Shown here piece by piece: positions 1 through 7,525 of a stretch of 64,000 bases of DNA. A program made the position numbers and the translations under genes. Where the stretch lies: positions 768,628 to 832,627 of the forward strand of contig NZ_RQGH01000026.1 of assembly GCF_004769635.1 (NCBI RefSeq). Direction: 5' to 3'. Numbering within the stretch: position 1 is the first letter of the stretch; each line of letters starts with the position of its first letter. The notes under the pieces are model-generated. The model searched no databases and was not told the DNA's origin. It was given only the letters and a program-made list of their open reading frames with translations. Origin of the DNA: Leptospira jelokensis (lineage in GTDB: Bacteria; Spirochaetota; Leptospiria; Leptospirales; Leptospiraceae).

Positions 1-291
1 CTTTTGGGGAACGTCCTCACAAATTATCCAATCCAATCGGAAGTTTTAAGTGCCTTTACCTTTGATGGCAAACATACCGTTGCGATTTTATCTTGTTATG
101 ATGAATACAGCGAAGAAAACCAAGTGGAAGTCATGGTTTTTGGAACAAAAGGAGAGATTGTATTTCGTAATATTTTCCAAGGCCCAGATGGTATCAGTGT
201 AAGTTTTCTAGGAGATTTGGTTTTTGTAAAAGGGAATCGTCTCTACAAATGTAATTTGTTTTCGGAAACGAAAAATGGTATCGGAGGGTGA
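1..291 (+). CDS. C-terminal fragment, possible beta-propeller protein (start outside window)
   Basis: The reading frame is open at the left edge and stops at 289-291, so only the last ~96 residues are visible. The visible part has short alternating beta-strand-like segments around phrases such as FTFDGKHTVAIL and GDLVFVKGNRLYKCNLF, like the blades of a WD40/propeller-type protein. No motif fixes a function. It ends six bases before the next gene, which has a good ribosome binding site, so the two are probably cotranscribed. It resembles in style the propeller-like lipoprotein at 57372-58499, but I cannot show homology. Confidence 0.5.
   Translation, partial: LLGNVLTNYPIQSEVLSAFTFDGKHTVAILSCYDEYSEENQVEVMVFGTKGEIVFRNIFQGPDGISVSFLGDLVFVKGNRLYKCNLFSETKNGIGG
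283..288 (+). promoter_or_regulatory. Ribosome binding site for the 298 start
   Basis: GGAGGG ends nine bases before the ATG at 298. It lies inside the last codons of the preceding gene and fixes the start of the 7TM phosphatase. Confidence 0.6.
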
Positions 292-297
292 TGACAG

Positions 298-2316
298 ATG
301 TATGTTAAGAAACTTTTGTCTCTCTTTCTCATTTTTGGTGTAGGGACATCTATTTTCCCCGAAACTCCTACTGTAAACCTTTCTAACTTGGGAGAAACAC
401 CGATATTCTTAGCAAAATCAATGTTAGTGTTTGAAGACCAAACTCTAAATCTAGATTGGGATAAAATCCAATCGGAAACATATAAAAACAAATTCCAAAC
501 ATTTCCTTCTTCGGAGGAAGCATTTAATTTTTCTTATTCCAAATCTACATTTTGGCTAAAAGTCCATATCAGTAATCCAACAGAAGAGGAAATTCATTCC
601 AATTTGGTGATTGCCTACCCTCGCATCAAAACCTTAGATTTATATGTGAAAGAAAAACTTGGGATAAAAAGAATCCCTTCTGGTTATTCGGTGCCAGTCG
701 AAAAAAGGCCTTACCAATCTCGTTTTTTTGTGTTTCCTTTACGTTTTGCCAAACATTCGGAAACAGAACTATTCTTAAAAGTAAACTCACCAAATGCAAT
801 CAACCTTCCCATTCAAATTTGGCGCCAAAAATTTTATGACCGACATGAAATCGATGATCATGTAATGCAGGCACTCTACTTTGGCATAACGATTGCGATG
901 ATCATTTTTAATTTGTTTTTATTTTTTATCTTAAGGGACGAAAGTTATCTTTTGTATGTCCTTGTAGTCTTCAGTATTGCCATCACGATTGCTGCTTATA
1001 ATGGCATTGCCTCTGAATACATTTGGAAAAATTCTCCATGGTTAGACCAATATGCGATCAACCTATTTATCTCACTTGTCCTCATCCTTTTCCTTCTTTT
1101 CATGCGTAACCTTTTGCAAACCAAAAAAATTCTTCCAAAATTGGATCCAATCAATCTCGTTTTGATCGCATTACAAATCATATTGTCGATTGCTTATATC
1201 CTTTCCTTTGATACTTTTATTCGTTGGTTGGTAATCAGTCATTCGATCACATCCCTTTGGATTTTAATCATTGGGGTAATGTGTTCTCTTAAAAAACAAA
1301 GAATCGCATATTTTTTTCTATTAGCATTTGCATTTTTATTTTTGGCACTTATCGTCTCGACTTTGAGGGCTCTTGGTTATATTCCAACAAATGTTTTTAC
1401 CATTGAGGGGCCACAATATGGTTCTGCCGCCGAGATGATGTTACTTGCTTTTGCATTAGCAGATCGATACAATACAATCATCCGAGAAAAGGAAATTGCT
1501 GAATCCAAAGTAAAACATAATTTAGAAAGATCAAATTTAGATTTAGAAGAAAAAGTAAAAGAAAGAACGTTCAAATTAAATCAAACTCTCAGTGCGATGC
1601 GAAGAGATCTTTTTGTTGCAAAAAATATCCAAGAAAATTCGATCCAAGTAGACCCCAAGTTACTCAAAGAACTGAAATTAGTGTATCGTTACCTCCCTGT
1701 TTCCGAAGTGGGAGGTGATTTTTTTGATATCATCCGATTACAAAATGCAAATTACCGAATCTTAATAGCAGATGCAACAGGACACGGAGTACATGCTGCC
1801 ATGATTACAATGGCAATCAAAGGACTATACGATCCTATCAAAGAATTTGAACTAAAACCTAATCAAATACTAGAAATCTTTAATGATGAATTTATGGATA
1901 ATTTTGTTTCATTAAATAGTTTGTTAACAGCAATGATTTTAGATATAAACTTTAATGAAAAAACAATCCAATTTGCATCCGCTGGTCATCCCGCAGCGGT
2001 TCTATTACATGACGGCCAAAAAGAATTACTCACAAAAACTGGAAGGATGATAGGATTAAAAAAACAAACTCATTATGATCTAAGTTTCGCAAAGTTTCAT
2101 GAAGGTGATCGTTTGTTTGTTTTTACCGATGGTGTATACGAAGCCTTCAATAGTAAAAATGAAGAATTTGGAGAAGAAAATTTACACAAATTTTTAATGG
2201 CAACGAAGGATTTGCCACTAGGTCAGGTAGAGGAGAACCTACTCCAAACCTTGGAACATTTCCAAAATGGGCCAGACCGGCAAGACGACTTGACCATCCT
2301 TGGTTTCGATTTGTAA
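298..2316 (+). CDS. 7TMR-DISM receptor with C-terminal SpoIIE/PP2C phosphatase
   Basis: A signal peptide is followed by a 7TMR-DISM extracellular domain (about residues 40-175, with the typical STFWLKVHISNPT stretch). Seven membrane segments lie at about 185-390, then a short coiled coil at 395-430 and a PP2C phosphatase of the SpoIIE/RsbU type at 445-672. Phosphatase motifs are visible: GGDFFD, IADATGHG, SAGHPA, FTDGVYEAF and RQDDLT, which carry the acidic metal-binding residues. By family knowledge it would sense an envelope ligand and dephosphorylate an anti-sigma-factor antagonist; the partner is not in this window. A second protein of the same plan is at 46336-48288. Confidence 0.88.
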   Translation: MYVKKLLSLFLIFGVGTSIFPETPTVNLSNLGETPIFLAKSMLVFEDQTLNLDWDKIQSETYKNKFQTFPSSEEAFNFSYSKSTFWLKVHISNPTEEEIHSNLVIAYPRIKTLDLYVKEKLGIKRIPSGYSVPVEKRPYQSRFFVFPLRFAKHSETELFLKVNSPNAINLPIQIWRQKFYDRHEIDDHVMQALYFGITIAMIIFNLFLFFILRDESYLLYVLVVFSIAITIAAYNGIASEYIWKNSPWLDQYAINLFISLVLILFLLFMRNLLQTKKILPKLDPINLVLIALQIILSIAYILSFDTFIRWLVISHSITSLWILIIGVMCSLKKQRIAYFFLLAFAFLFLALIVSTLRALGYIPTNVFTIEGPQYGSAAEMMLLAFALADRYNTIIREKEIAESKVKHNLERSNLDLEEKVKERTFKLNQTLSAMRRDLFVAKNIQENSIQVDPKLLKELKLVYRYLPVSEVGGDFFDIIRLQNANYRILIADATGHGVHAAMITMAIKGLYDPIKEFELKPNQILEIFNDEFMDNFVSLNSLLTAMILDINFNEKTIQFASAGHPAAVLLHDGQKELLTKTGRMIGLKKQTHYDLSFAKFHEGDRLFVFTDGVYEAFNSKNEEFGEENLHKFLMATKDLPLGQVEENLLQTLEHFQNGPDRQDDLTILGFDL

Positions 2317-2421
2317 GAGAAGTTGTATTTTTTCCCCGGTAATGGTTTAATATTGAATTATTTTACATCAAATGGATGGCCGGGTAAGTCTATTCCTTAA
2401 AGAGGCTCACTAGGATTTTAT

Positions 2422-3495
2422 ATGAATCGATTGTACGAAAAAACAAAATTAGGCAACTTAGAATTAAAAAACCATGTCGTTATGGCACCCATGACTCGTT
2501 CTAGGTCCATTGGCAATGTACCTGGCGATATTGTTGCCAAATACTATGAACAAAGATCGGAAGCCGGGTTAATCATTACAGAAGGAACTTCTCCTTCTCC
2601 GAATGGTCTCGGTTATGCGAGGATACCAGGAATTTTTTCCAAAGAACAAACCTCTGCCTGGAAACAGGTCACCGAAAAAGTCCACAACAAAGGCAGTAAA
2701 ATTTTTGTCCAACTAATGCATACGGGTCGCATAGGCCATGAGTTGAATTTACCCAAAACAGCGAAAGTGATTGGTCCATCAGCCATTCTTGCAAAAGGAA
2801 AAATGTGGACCGATGAACAAGGTATGTTGGACCATCCAGTTCCCAAAGAAATGTCAAAAGAAGAAATCCATTCTACAATCCAAGAATTTGTTATGGCATC
2901 TAAAAACGCAATTGAAGCTGGATTTGATGGTGTCGAACTTCATGCAGCGAACGGGTACTTGCTTGAGCAGTTTTTACATCCTTCTTCCAACCAAAGGACA
3001 GATGAATACGGCGCATCCAATGAAAATCGAATTCGTTTTGTATTAGAAGTAACCAAGGCTGTTAGTGATGCGATTGGCAAAGAAAAAACTGGAATTCGAT
3101 TGTCTCCCTACGGAGCATTTAATGACCTTTTTCCTTTTGCAGAGACACATGACGAATATTCACTTCTTGCAGAAAAATTAAATGAAATCGGAATCGTATA
3201 CATTCATTTGGTAGACCATTCATCTATGGGAGCACCAGTAGTAGAACCTAAAACAGTATCAGCCATTCGAAAGCATTTTAAGGGTACATTAATCTTAAGT
3301 GGTGGCTACGATGCAACAAGAGCAAATAAAGACATTGAGTCAGGTAACGCTGATTTGGTGGCTTTTGGTAAACCATTTTTAGGAAATCCCGATTTGGTCA
3401 CACGATTCCAAAAGAATTTACCTCTTGCCAATTTTGATGAGGCAACCCTGTATACTCCTGGGGAAAAAGGTTATACCGATTATCCATTAGCTTGA
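2422..3495 (+). CDS. Old Yellow Enzyme family ene-reductase (NADH:flavin oxidoreductase)
   Basis: A 357-residue FMN-binding TIM barrel of the NemA/OYE group, full length. The N-terminal segment NHVVMAPMTRSRS is diagnostic. HAANGYLLEQFLHPSSNQRTD carries the family signature, and LILSGGYD plus VAFGKPFLGNPD form the phosphate-binding end. Such enzymes reduce activated C=C bonds and nitro compounds with NAD(P)H; the physiological substrate cannot be read here. It stands alone, 105 bp after the phosphatase and before a GC-rich gap. Confidence 0.92.
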   Translation: MNRLYEKTKLGNLELKNHVVMAPMTRSRSIGNVPGDIVAKYYEQRSEAGLIITEGTSPSPNGLGYARIPGIFSKEQTSAWKQVTEKVHNKGSKIFVQLMHTGRIGHELNLPKTAKVIGPSAILAKGKMWTDEQGMLDHPVPKEMSKEEIHSTIQEFVMASKNAIEAGFDGVELHAANGYLLEQFLHPSSNQRTDEYGASNENRIRFVLEVTKAVSDAIGKEKTGIRLSPYGAFNDLFPFAETHDEYSLLAEKLNEIGIVYIHLVDHSSMGAPVVEPKTVSAIRKHFKGTLILSGGYDATRANKDIESGNADLVAFGKPFLGNPDLVTRFQKNLPLANFDEATLYTPGEKGYTDYPLA

Positions 3496-3580
3496 TTTGT
3501 TGGGGCGCCTCAAATGTTCCGAAAATCAAACTGGAAAGTTAAAAACTGACCGGGCTCTTCCGGGGTTCGCTCACGCTCCC

Positions 3581-3610
3581 GTCACCTACCATTTAACAAT
3601 GGCAGGTGAC
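3581..3610. repeat. Inverted repeat, REP-like hairpin
   Basis: Arms 3581-3593 and 3598-3610 pair at 12 of 13 positions around a four-base loop. It is not followed by a T-run, so it looks more like a REP-type element than a terminator. Confidence 0.5.
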
Positions 3611-3891
3611 CAAGCCCTCCAGATCCCTGGCGCAAAAGCACTCTTTTCATCCTCTCCTAATTCAGAATCCGATAAAGAAATTCCATTCGCTTCCCTTGGT
3701 GCGAAAAGGTGAACCAATCGGAAAGAAAAGTTGAGAATTTAGGAATCTGCTTCTTTTTAGAAGTGGATTGTGATAGAGAGGACGTATTGGGTGGCGGGTG
3801 GAAAACCCCTCCCACAATCGGGTGGGGATACAAATATCCATTGTGTACCACGCTCCTTCCCGTAAAAATCCCCCATCCCCAGTTATTTCCC

Positions 3892-3921
3892 TTGACCTTT
3901 TTTGTTTTGATTTTTTATTTA
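3892..3921 (+). promoter_or_regulatory. Possible sigma70-type promoter of the ArsR operon
   Basis: TTGACC at 3892-3897 and TATTTA at 3916-3921 are separated by 18 bases, just upstream of the palindrome and the start at 3943. Leptospira promoter consensus is poorly defined, so this is a pattern match only. Confidence 0.4.
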
Positions 3922-3934
3922 ACCAAAAGGTTAA
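3919..3934. promoter_or_regulatory. Candidate ArsR-type operator (palindrome)
   Basis: A perfect palindrome, TTAACC-AAAA-GGTTAA, overlaps the promoter's -10 element and lies eight bases before the regulator's ATG. A further half-site (GGTTAA) lies over the first codons at about 3946. Position and symmetry suit autorepression of the downstream operon. Confidence 0.5.
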
Positions 3935-3942
3935 TTAGCTGA

Positions 3943-4311
3943 ATGGTTAAATTAGATGAAAAGGAAGAACACCTGAATTTCACATTTCAGGCACTCGCTG
4001 ATCCCACCCGTCGGAAGATCCTCATGCAATTGGTTTCTGGGGAAGCAACTGTCTTGGAACTAGCAGAACCTTTCCAGATGAGTTTACCTGGTATTTCTAA
4101 ACACATAAAAGTATTGGAAAAGGCGGGGTTAATCGAAAGAGGTAAGTCTGCACAATACAGGCCTTGCCGGATCAAAGTAGAAGCTTTAGAAGAAGCTAGC
4201 TCATGGTTAGATCAATATCGAAAACTATGGGAAGAGCGACTTGATCGTCTGGATGAATACTTAATGGAACTTCAAAAATCAAAAAGGAAATTTAAAAAGA
4301 ATGAATCATGA
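3943..4311 (+). CDS. ArsR-family winged-helix transcriptional regulator
   Basis: A 122-residue protein with the ArsR core: FQALADPTRRKIL at the N-terminus, then the recognition region LPGISKHIKVLEKAGLIER and the wing. It lacks the CxC metal site of classical metal sensors. This places it with the ArsR regulators commonly found next to AHSA1/SRPBCC genes. It overlaps the next gene by 11 bases, so translation is coupled. It probably represses its own operon through the palindrome at 3919-3934. Confidence 0.88.
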   Translation: MVKLDEKEEHLNFTFQALADPTRRKILMQLVSGEATVLELAEPFQMSLPGISKHIKVLEKAGLIERGKSAQYRPCRIKVEALEEASSWLDQYRKLWEERLDRLDEYLMELQKSKRKFKKNES

Positions 4312-5260
4312 TGCCAACATTACGTTAGAGGAAAAAATCGTACGAATTGAACGTAAATTTAATGCCCCATTAAAACTTGTTTGGGAAGTTTGGACAAATC
4401 CACTCCATCTTGAAAAATGGTGGGGACCAAAAGGGTTTACTAACCCCACGGTTGAGTTTGATTTTAAAGTAGGTGGTTCCTATCGAATCGTTATGCGTTC
4501 TCCAGAAGGTATCGATTATCCAGTAATCGGAAAATTTTTAGAAATCACACCTTATGAAAGTTTTGTGATGAGTGATTTGGTTGAGGAACACCCTGAAGAG
4601 TGGGTGAAAGAAGTACAAAAAATGGCTGGTGTTACCGGGGATCGATCCATTCTCAATTCGAAACTCAGAGTATTATTCGTTGAAGAAAAGGAAATTACCC
4701 AAGTGATCCTCATCACTGAATTTATGAACAATCAAATTCGTGATGGCTTCGCAAAATCAGGTATGAAGGAAGGTTGGTCACAAAGTTTTGAAAAACTAGA
4801 ATCTGAAGCATTGCCGTCTCCTAATGAATTGATCATCGAAAAACGATTCGCTCATCCAATTGATTTAGTGTACCATGCATTTACAGATTCTATAAACATT
4901 CAATCTTGGTGGGGCCCAAAGGGTTTCACTACCACAACAGAGTCAAGGGATTTTAAGGTAGGAGGAGAATGGATCTTCAAAATGGTTAGCGAAGATGGAA
5001 AGGTGTATCCAAATGTAATCAAATACAAGGCCATCAAAGAAAATGAATATTTAGAATACCTTCACGGATCAGGAAATGATTCACCAAACGACGATTTTTT
5101 AGTAAAGATTTGGTTTACTCCCAAAGAAAACAACCAAACCATCATTAAAATGAAAATGATTTTTTCAAGTGCAGAAAAACGTAATGTAGTCGTTAATTTT
5201 GGAGCAATTGAAGGTGCACACCAAACTTTGAGTAAACTAAATTTTTACTTAACAAAATGA
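4301..5260 (+). CDS. Tandem AHSA1/SRPBCC-domain protein
   Basis: Two copies of the AHSA1 (Aha1 C-terminal-like, START-fold) domain lie in one 319-residue chain, at about residues 8-165 and 175-319. Each copy contains the WWGPKGF motif followed by an FKVGG motif. The family normally has one domain of ~150 residues, so this is an in-frame duplication or fusion. The fold binds small hydrophobic ligands; no ligand is evident. It is coupled to the upstream ArsR gene and followed 24 bases later by a MATE exporter, which suggests a ligand-binding and export unit. Confidence 0.85.
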   Translation: MNHDANITLEEKIVRIERKFNAPLKLVWEVWTNPLHLEKWWGPKGFTNPTVEFDFKVGGSYRIVMRSPEGIDYPVIGKFLEITPYESFVMSDLVEEHPEEWVKEVQKMAGVTGDRSILNSKLRVLFVEEKEITQVILITEFMNNQIRDGFAKSGMKEGWSQSFEKLESEALPSPNELIIEKRFAHPIDLVYHAFTDSINIQSWWGPKGFTTTTESRDFKVGGEWIFKMVSEDGKVYPNVIKYKAIKENEYLEYLHGSGNDSPNDDFLVKIWFTPKENNQTIIKMKMIFSSAEKRNVVVNFGAIEGAHQTLSKLNFYLTK

Positions 5261-5284
5261 TATTTTAATTATAGGATTAAATCA

Positions 5285-6676
5285 ATGACAAGTGCAAGTT
5301 TATGGAATGATTTAAAGAAGGCATTATCGGGCTCTGAAGAAGACTATACAGAAGTCAATTTAAGAAGAGCGATTTTTTTATTATCTGTACCAATGATTCT
5401 AGAACTTGTTTTAGAATCTGTTTTCGCAGTAGTTGACATCTATTTTGTTGGTACCTTGGGCGCATCTGCTGTTGCGACCGTTGGATTAACCGAAACGTAT
5501 CTGTTTCTGTTGTATTCTGTGGCGATGGGATTGTCATTTTCAGTGACCGCAATCGTTGCAAGAAGGATCGGTGAAAAAGAAAAAGATAAAGCAGGAATCG
5601 CAGCAATGCAATCCGTTTGGATTGCTATTTTAGCATCCCTACCATTTACAATAGCAGGTATTTTTTATTCTAGGGAACTATTGGCACTTATGGGAGCCGA
5701 TGACTGGGTTCTAAACGAAGGTTACCACTATATGCAATGGATGTTAGGTGGAAATATCGTTATCATACTACTTTTTTTGATTAATGCAGTATTTCGCGGA
5801 GCTGGTGATGCCGCAATTTCAATGAAAGTTTTATGGATTTCTAACGGTTTAAACATAATCTTAGATCCAATTTTTATTTTTGGATGGGGACCAATCCCTG
5901 CGTATGGAATTACAGGTGCTGCCATTGCCACAACCTTAGGCCGAGGTATCGGTGTCTTGTTTCAGTTCTGGTTATTATTCCAAGGTGGCAAACACATAAA
6001 GATTCTCTTTCGGCACTTACAAATTGATTGGGAAACCATTTTCGGCATTCTAAAAACTTCACTTGGTGGAATTGGCCAAATGATTGTGGGAATGACATCT
6101 TGGATCTTTATCATGAGAATTTTATCTGAATTTGGAAGCCAAACTGTAGCCGGTGCAACAATTGCACTTCGAACCATGATGTTTACAATGATGCCATCTT
6201 GGGGCATGTCAAATGCTGTTGCTACTTTGGTAGGTCAAAATCTTGGAGCAGGTAAACCTGATCGTGCGGAACAATCTGTTTGGTTTACCGGTTATTGTAA
6301 TATGGGTTATCTCATCCTTGTTTCGATCATTTATTATTTTTGCAGTGAAAGTATCATCGGGATTTTCACAGAGGATCAAACTGTCATAATGATTGGATCT
6401 GAGTGGTTACGAATTGTGTCCTATTCCTATTTTGTTTATGCTTGGTGGATGGCTGCAAGCCAAGCGTTTAATGGTGCAGGTGATACAATGACACCTACCA
6501 AAATCAATATCATTTTCTTTTGGATCATACAAATCCCATTGGCATACACTTTAGGTAAGTACTTTGATTTTGGCTACCAAGGTGTATTTTGGGCGATGAT
6601 GGTATCTGAAACATCAGTGGGAATTTATACACTCTGGTTATTTACGAAAGGGAAATGGAAAGAAACAAAGGTGTGA
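5285..6676 (+). CDS. MATE-family multidrug/metabolite efflux transporter
   Basis: A 463-residue polytopic membrane protein with about 12 hydrophobic segments and the two-fold MATE repeat. One half starts with RAIFLLSVPMILELVLESVF and the other with LGGIGQMIVGMTSWIFI. Typical motifs include VDIYFVGTLGASAVATVGL and FRGAGDA, the latter echoed as FNGAGDT in the second half. It should exchange Na+ or H+ for organic cations or metabolites in the inner membrane. It is third in the ArsR operon, so probably derepressed with it. Substrate unknown. Confidence 0.92.
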   Translation: MTSASLWNDLKKALSGSEEDYTEVNLRRAIFLLSVPMILELVLESVFAVVDIYFVGTLGASAVATVGLTETYLFLLYSVAMGLSFSVTAIVARRIGEKEKDKAGIAAMQSVWIAILASLPFTIAGIFYSRELLALMGADDWVLNEGYHYMQWMLGGNIVIILLFLINAVFRGAGDAAISMKVLWISNGLNIILDPIFIFGWGPIPAYGITGAAIATTLGRGIGVLFQFWLLFQGGKHIKILFRHLQIDWETIFGILKTSLGGIGQMIVGMTSWIFIMRILSEFGSQTVAGATIALRTMMFTMMPSWGMSNAVATLVGQNLGAGKPDRAEQSVWFTGYCNMGYLILVSIIYYFCSESIIGIFTEDQTVIMIGSEWLRIVSYSYFVYAWWMAASQAFNGAGDTMTPTKINIIFFWIIQIPLAYTLGKYFDFGYQGVFWAMMVSETSVGIYTLWLFTKGKWKETKV

Positions 6677-6679
6677 TCA

Positions 6680-7090
6680 TTGCCGGCTAAGGAAAAAAAA
6701 TCACCCAAAACGATAGATGAATATATCCAAACCTTTCCCTTGGAAGTTCAGTCGGTATTGCAGGAAGTGAGAAAATCCATTCGAGAAGTTGCACCAAATG
6801 CAAGTGAGGCGATCCGGTATGCAATCCCAACCTTCATCCAAAATGGAAATTTAGTTCATTTTGCGGCTTTTCGAAATCATATTGGATTCTATGCGCTACC
6901 ATCTGGGAATGCAAAATTTCAAAAAGAATTGGCAAACTACAAAATGGGGAAAGGTTCCATTCAATTTCCGTTCGACGAACCGATCCCCTTTGCTTTGATC
7001 CAAAAGATTGTAAAATTTAGAATCAAAGAAACCTCATTGAAAGAAAAAAAAAAGGGAACGAAAAAAGTAAAACGCCGAAACAATCGATAA
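6680..7090 (+). CDS. DUF1801/YdhG-like protein
   Basis: A 136-residue DUF1801 protein. The family pattern is visible: TIDEYIQTFPLEVQSVLQEV, then EAIRYAIPTF, LVHFAAFRNHIGFY and a Lys/Arg-rich tail. Relatives are called YdhG or iron-chaperone-like, with little biochemical support. A TTG start is used because AAAGG lies about eight bases upstream and no ATG fits; the gene begins three bases after the MATE stop. It closes the ArsR operon. Confidence 0.75.
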   Translation: MPAKEKKSPKTIDEYIQTFPLEVQSVLQEVRKSIREVAPNASEAIRYAIPTFIQNGNLVHFAAFRNHIGFYALPSGNAKFQKELANYKMGKGSIQFPFDEPIPFALIQKIVKFRIKETSLKEKKKGTKKVKRRNNR

Positions 7091-7154
7091 AAGATACGAT
7101 CGGGAAAGAAACACTGGTCTTTCGCCTTATTTACTTTTGGTTTTGAATGATAGA

Positions 7155-7187
7155 ATTTTGAAAAGATTGTCATGCGGGCGAAGGGAC
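7155..7187. repeat. Direct repeat, copy 1 (duplicated tRNA-Gly 3' end)
   Basis: Thirty-three bases identical to 7355-7387, exactly 200 bases away. The copy contains the last 15 bases of the tRNA-Gly sequence and 18 bases of its 3' flank. Confidence 0.8.
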
Positions 7188-7354
7188 AAAGCCCTCTCCG
7201 CTGTTCGGACATCCTGTCCTCACTGCGCTCCGAGGCACGTCGTCGCTCAGGCGAGCCATCCAGGCTTTCTTACTGTAACATTCGTTCCCTATGGGTCACT
7301 CATGTTCCAGCTCGCGCCACTGTTCGAGTCAATCGATTTGAATCGTATGTTTGG
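7188..7354. other. GC-rich segment between the direct repeats
   Basis: About 167 bases, clearly richer in G+C than the flanks over 7188-7290, lying between two copies of the tRNA 3' end. The layout looks like a small insertion at a tRNA or a local duplication. No integrase, ORF or terminal inverted repeat is present, so it is at most a remnant or a REP-like element. Confidence 0.45.
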
Positions 7355-7387
7355 ATTTTGAAAAGATTGTCATGCGGGCGAAGGGAC
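7355..7387. repeat. Direct repeat, copy 2 (overlaps the intact tRNA-Gly 3' end)
   Basis: Identical over 33 bases to 7155-7187. Positions 7373-7387 are the T-stem and acceptor end of the functional tRNA gene. Confidence 0.8.
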
Positions 7388-7443
7388 TCGAACCCTCGCC
7401 AGAAGCTTGGAAGGCTGCTGTGCTACCGTTACACCACACCCGC
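7373..7443 (-). tRNA. tRNA-Gly (anticodon TCC)
   Basis: On the minus strand 71 bases fold as a cloverleaf: acceptor GCGGGTG/CGCCCGC with one G-T pair, D arm GTGT/GCAC, anticodon loop CTTCCAA and T loop TTCGAGT. The anticodon is TCC, reading GGA and GGG glycine codons. One C-T mismatch sits in the anticodon stem. The discriminator base is A and CCA is not encoded. Its 3' end is duplicated 200 bp downstream. Confidence 0.9.
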
Positions 7444-7525
7444 GACGTATATACATAGTTTTGGCTGAGGGTTAAGGGTCAATGATTTTTGGTTCCAGAA
7501 TGTGAGGCAGGGAGAAAATGAGTCT

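Larger units (their letters stand above)
3496..3942. other. Intergenic region with GC-rich patches and inverted repeats
   Basis: No believable gene lies in these 447 bases. Two GC-rich blocks stand out from the AT-rich surroundings, near 3550-3640 and 3785-3830. The first contains a hairpin (3581-3610, 12 of 13 pairs, 4-base loop). The second has G- and C-runs that can fold on each other. The right end holds a promoter-like site and a palindrome before the ArsR gene. The GC-rich blocks resemble REP-like intergenic elements and also the insert at 7188-7354, but copy number in the genome is unknown. Confidence 0.5.
7091..7501. other. Intergenic region with tRNA-Gly and a repeat-bounded GC-rich insert
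   Basis: Apart from the tRNA gene this stretch holds a 33-bp direct repeat and a GC-rich block between its copies. Open frames across it (for example 7172-7468) run through the tRNA and have no family features, so I call no protein here. Confidence 0.6.

Noticed and set aside
3497..3942. Two overlapping plus-strand open frames (3497-3712 and 3709-3942)
   Set aside because: They run through GC-rich inverted repeats, have no ribosome binding site, and their products have no domain-like pattern.
7155..7387. Two-repeat CRISPR array
   Set aside because: Only two repeats, a 167-bp spacer, and the repeat is explained as tRNA sequence; no cas genes are nearby.
7137..7468. Open frames across the repeat and tRNA-Gly region
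   Set aside because: They read through the tRNA gene on the opposite strand and through the direct repeats, so they are chance frames.
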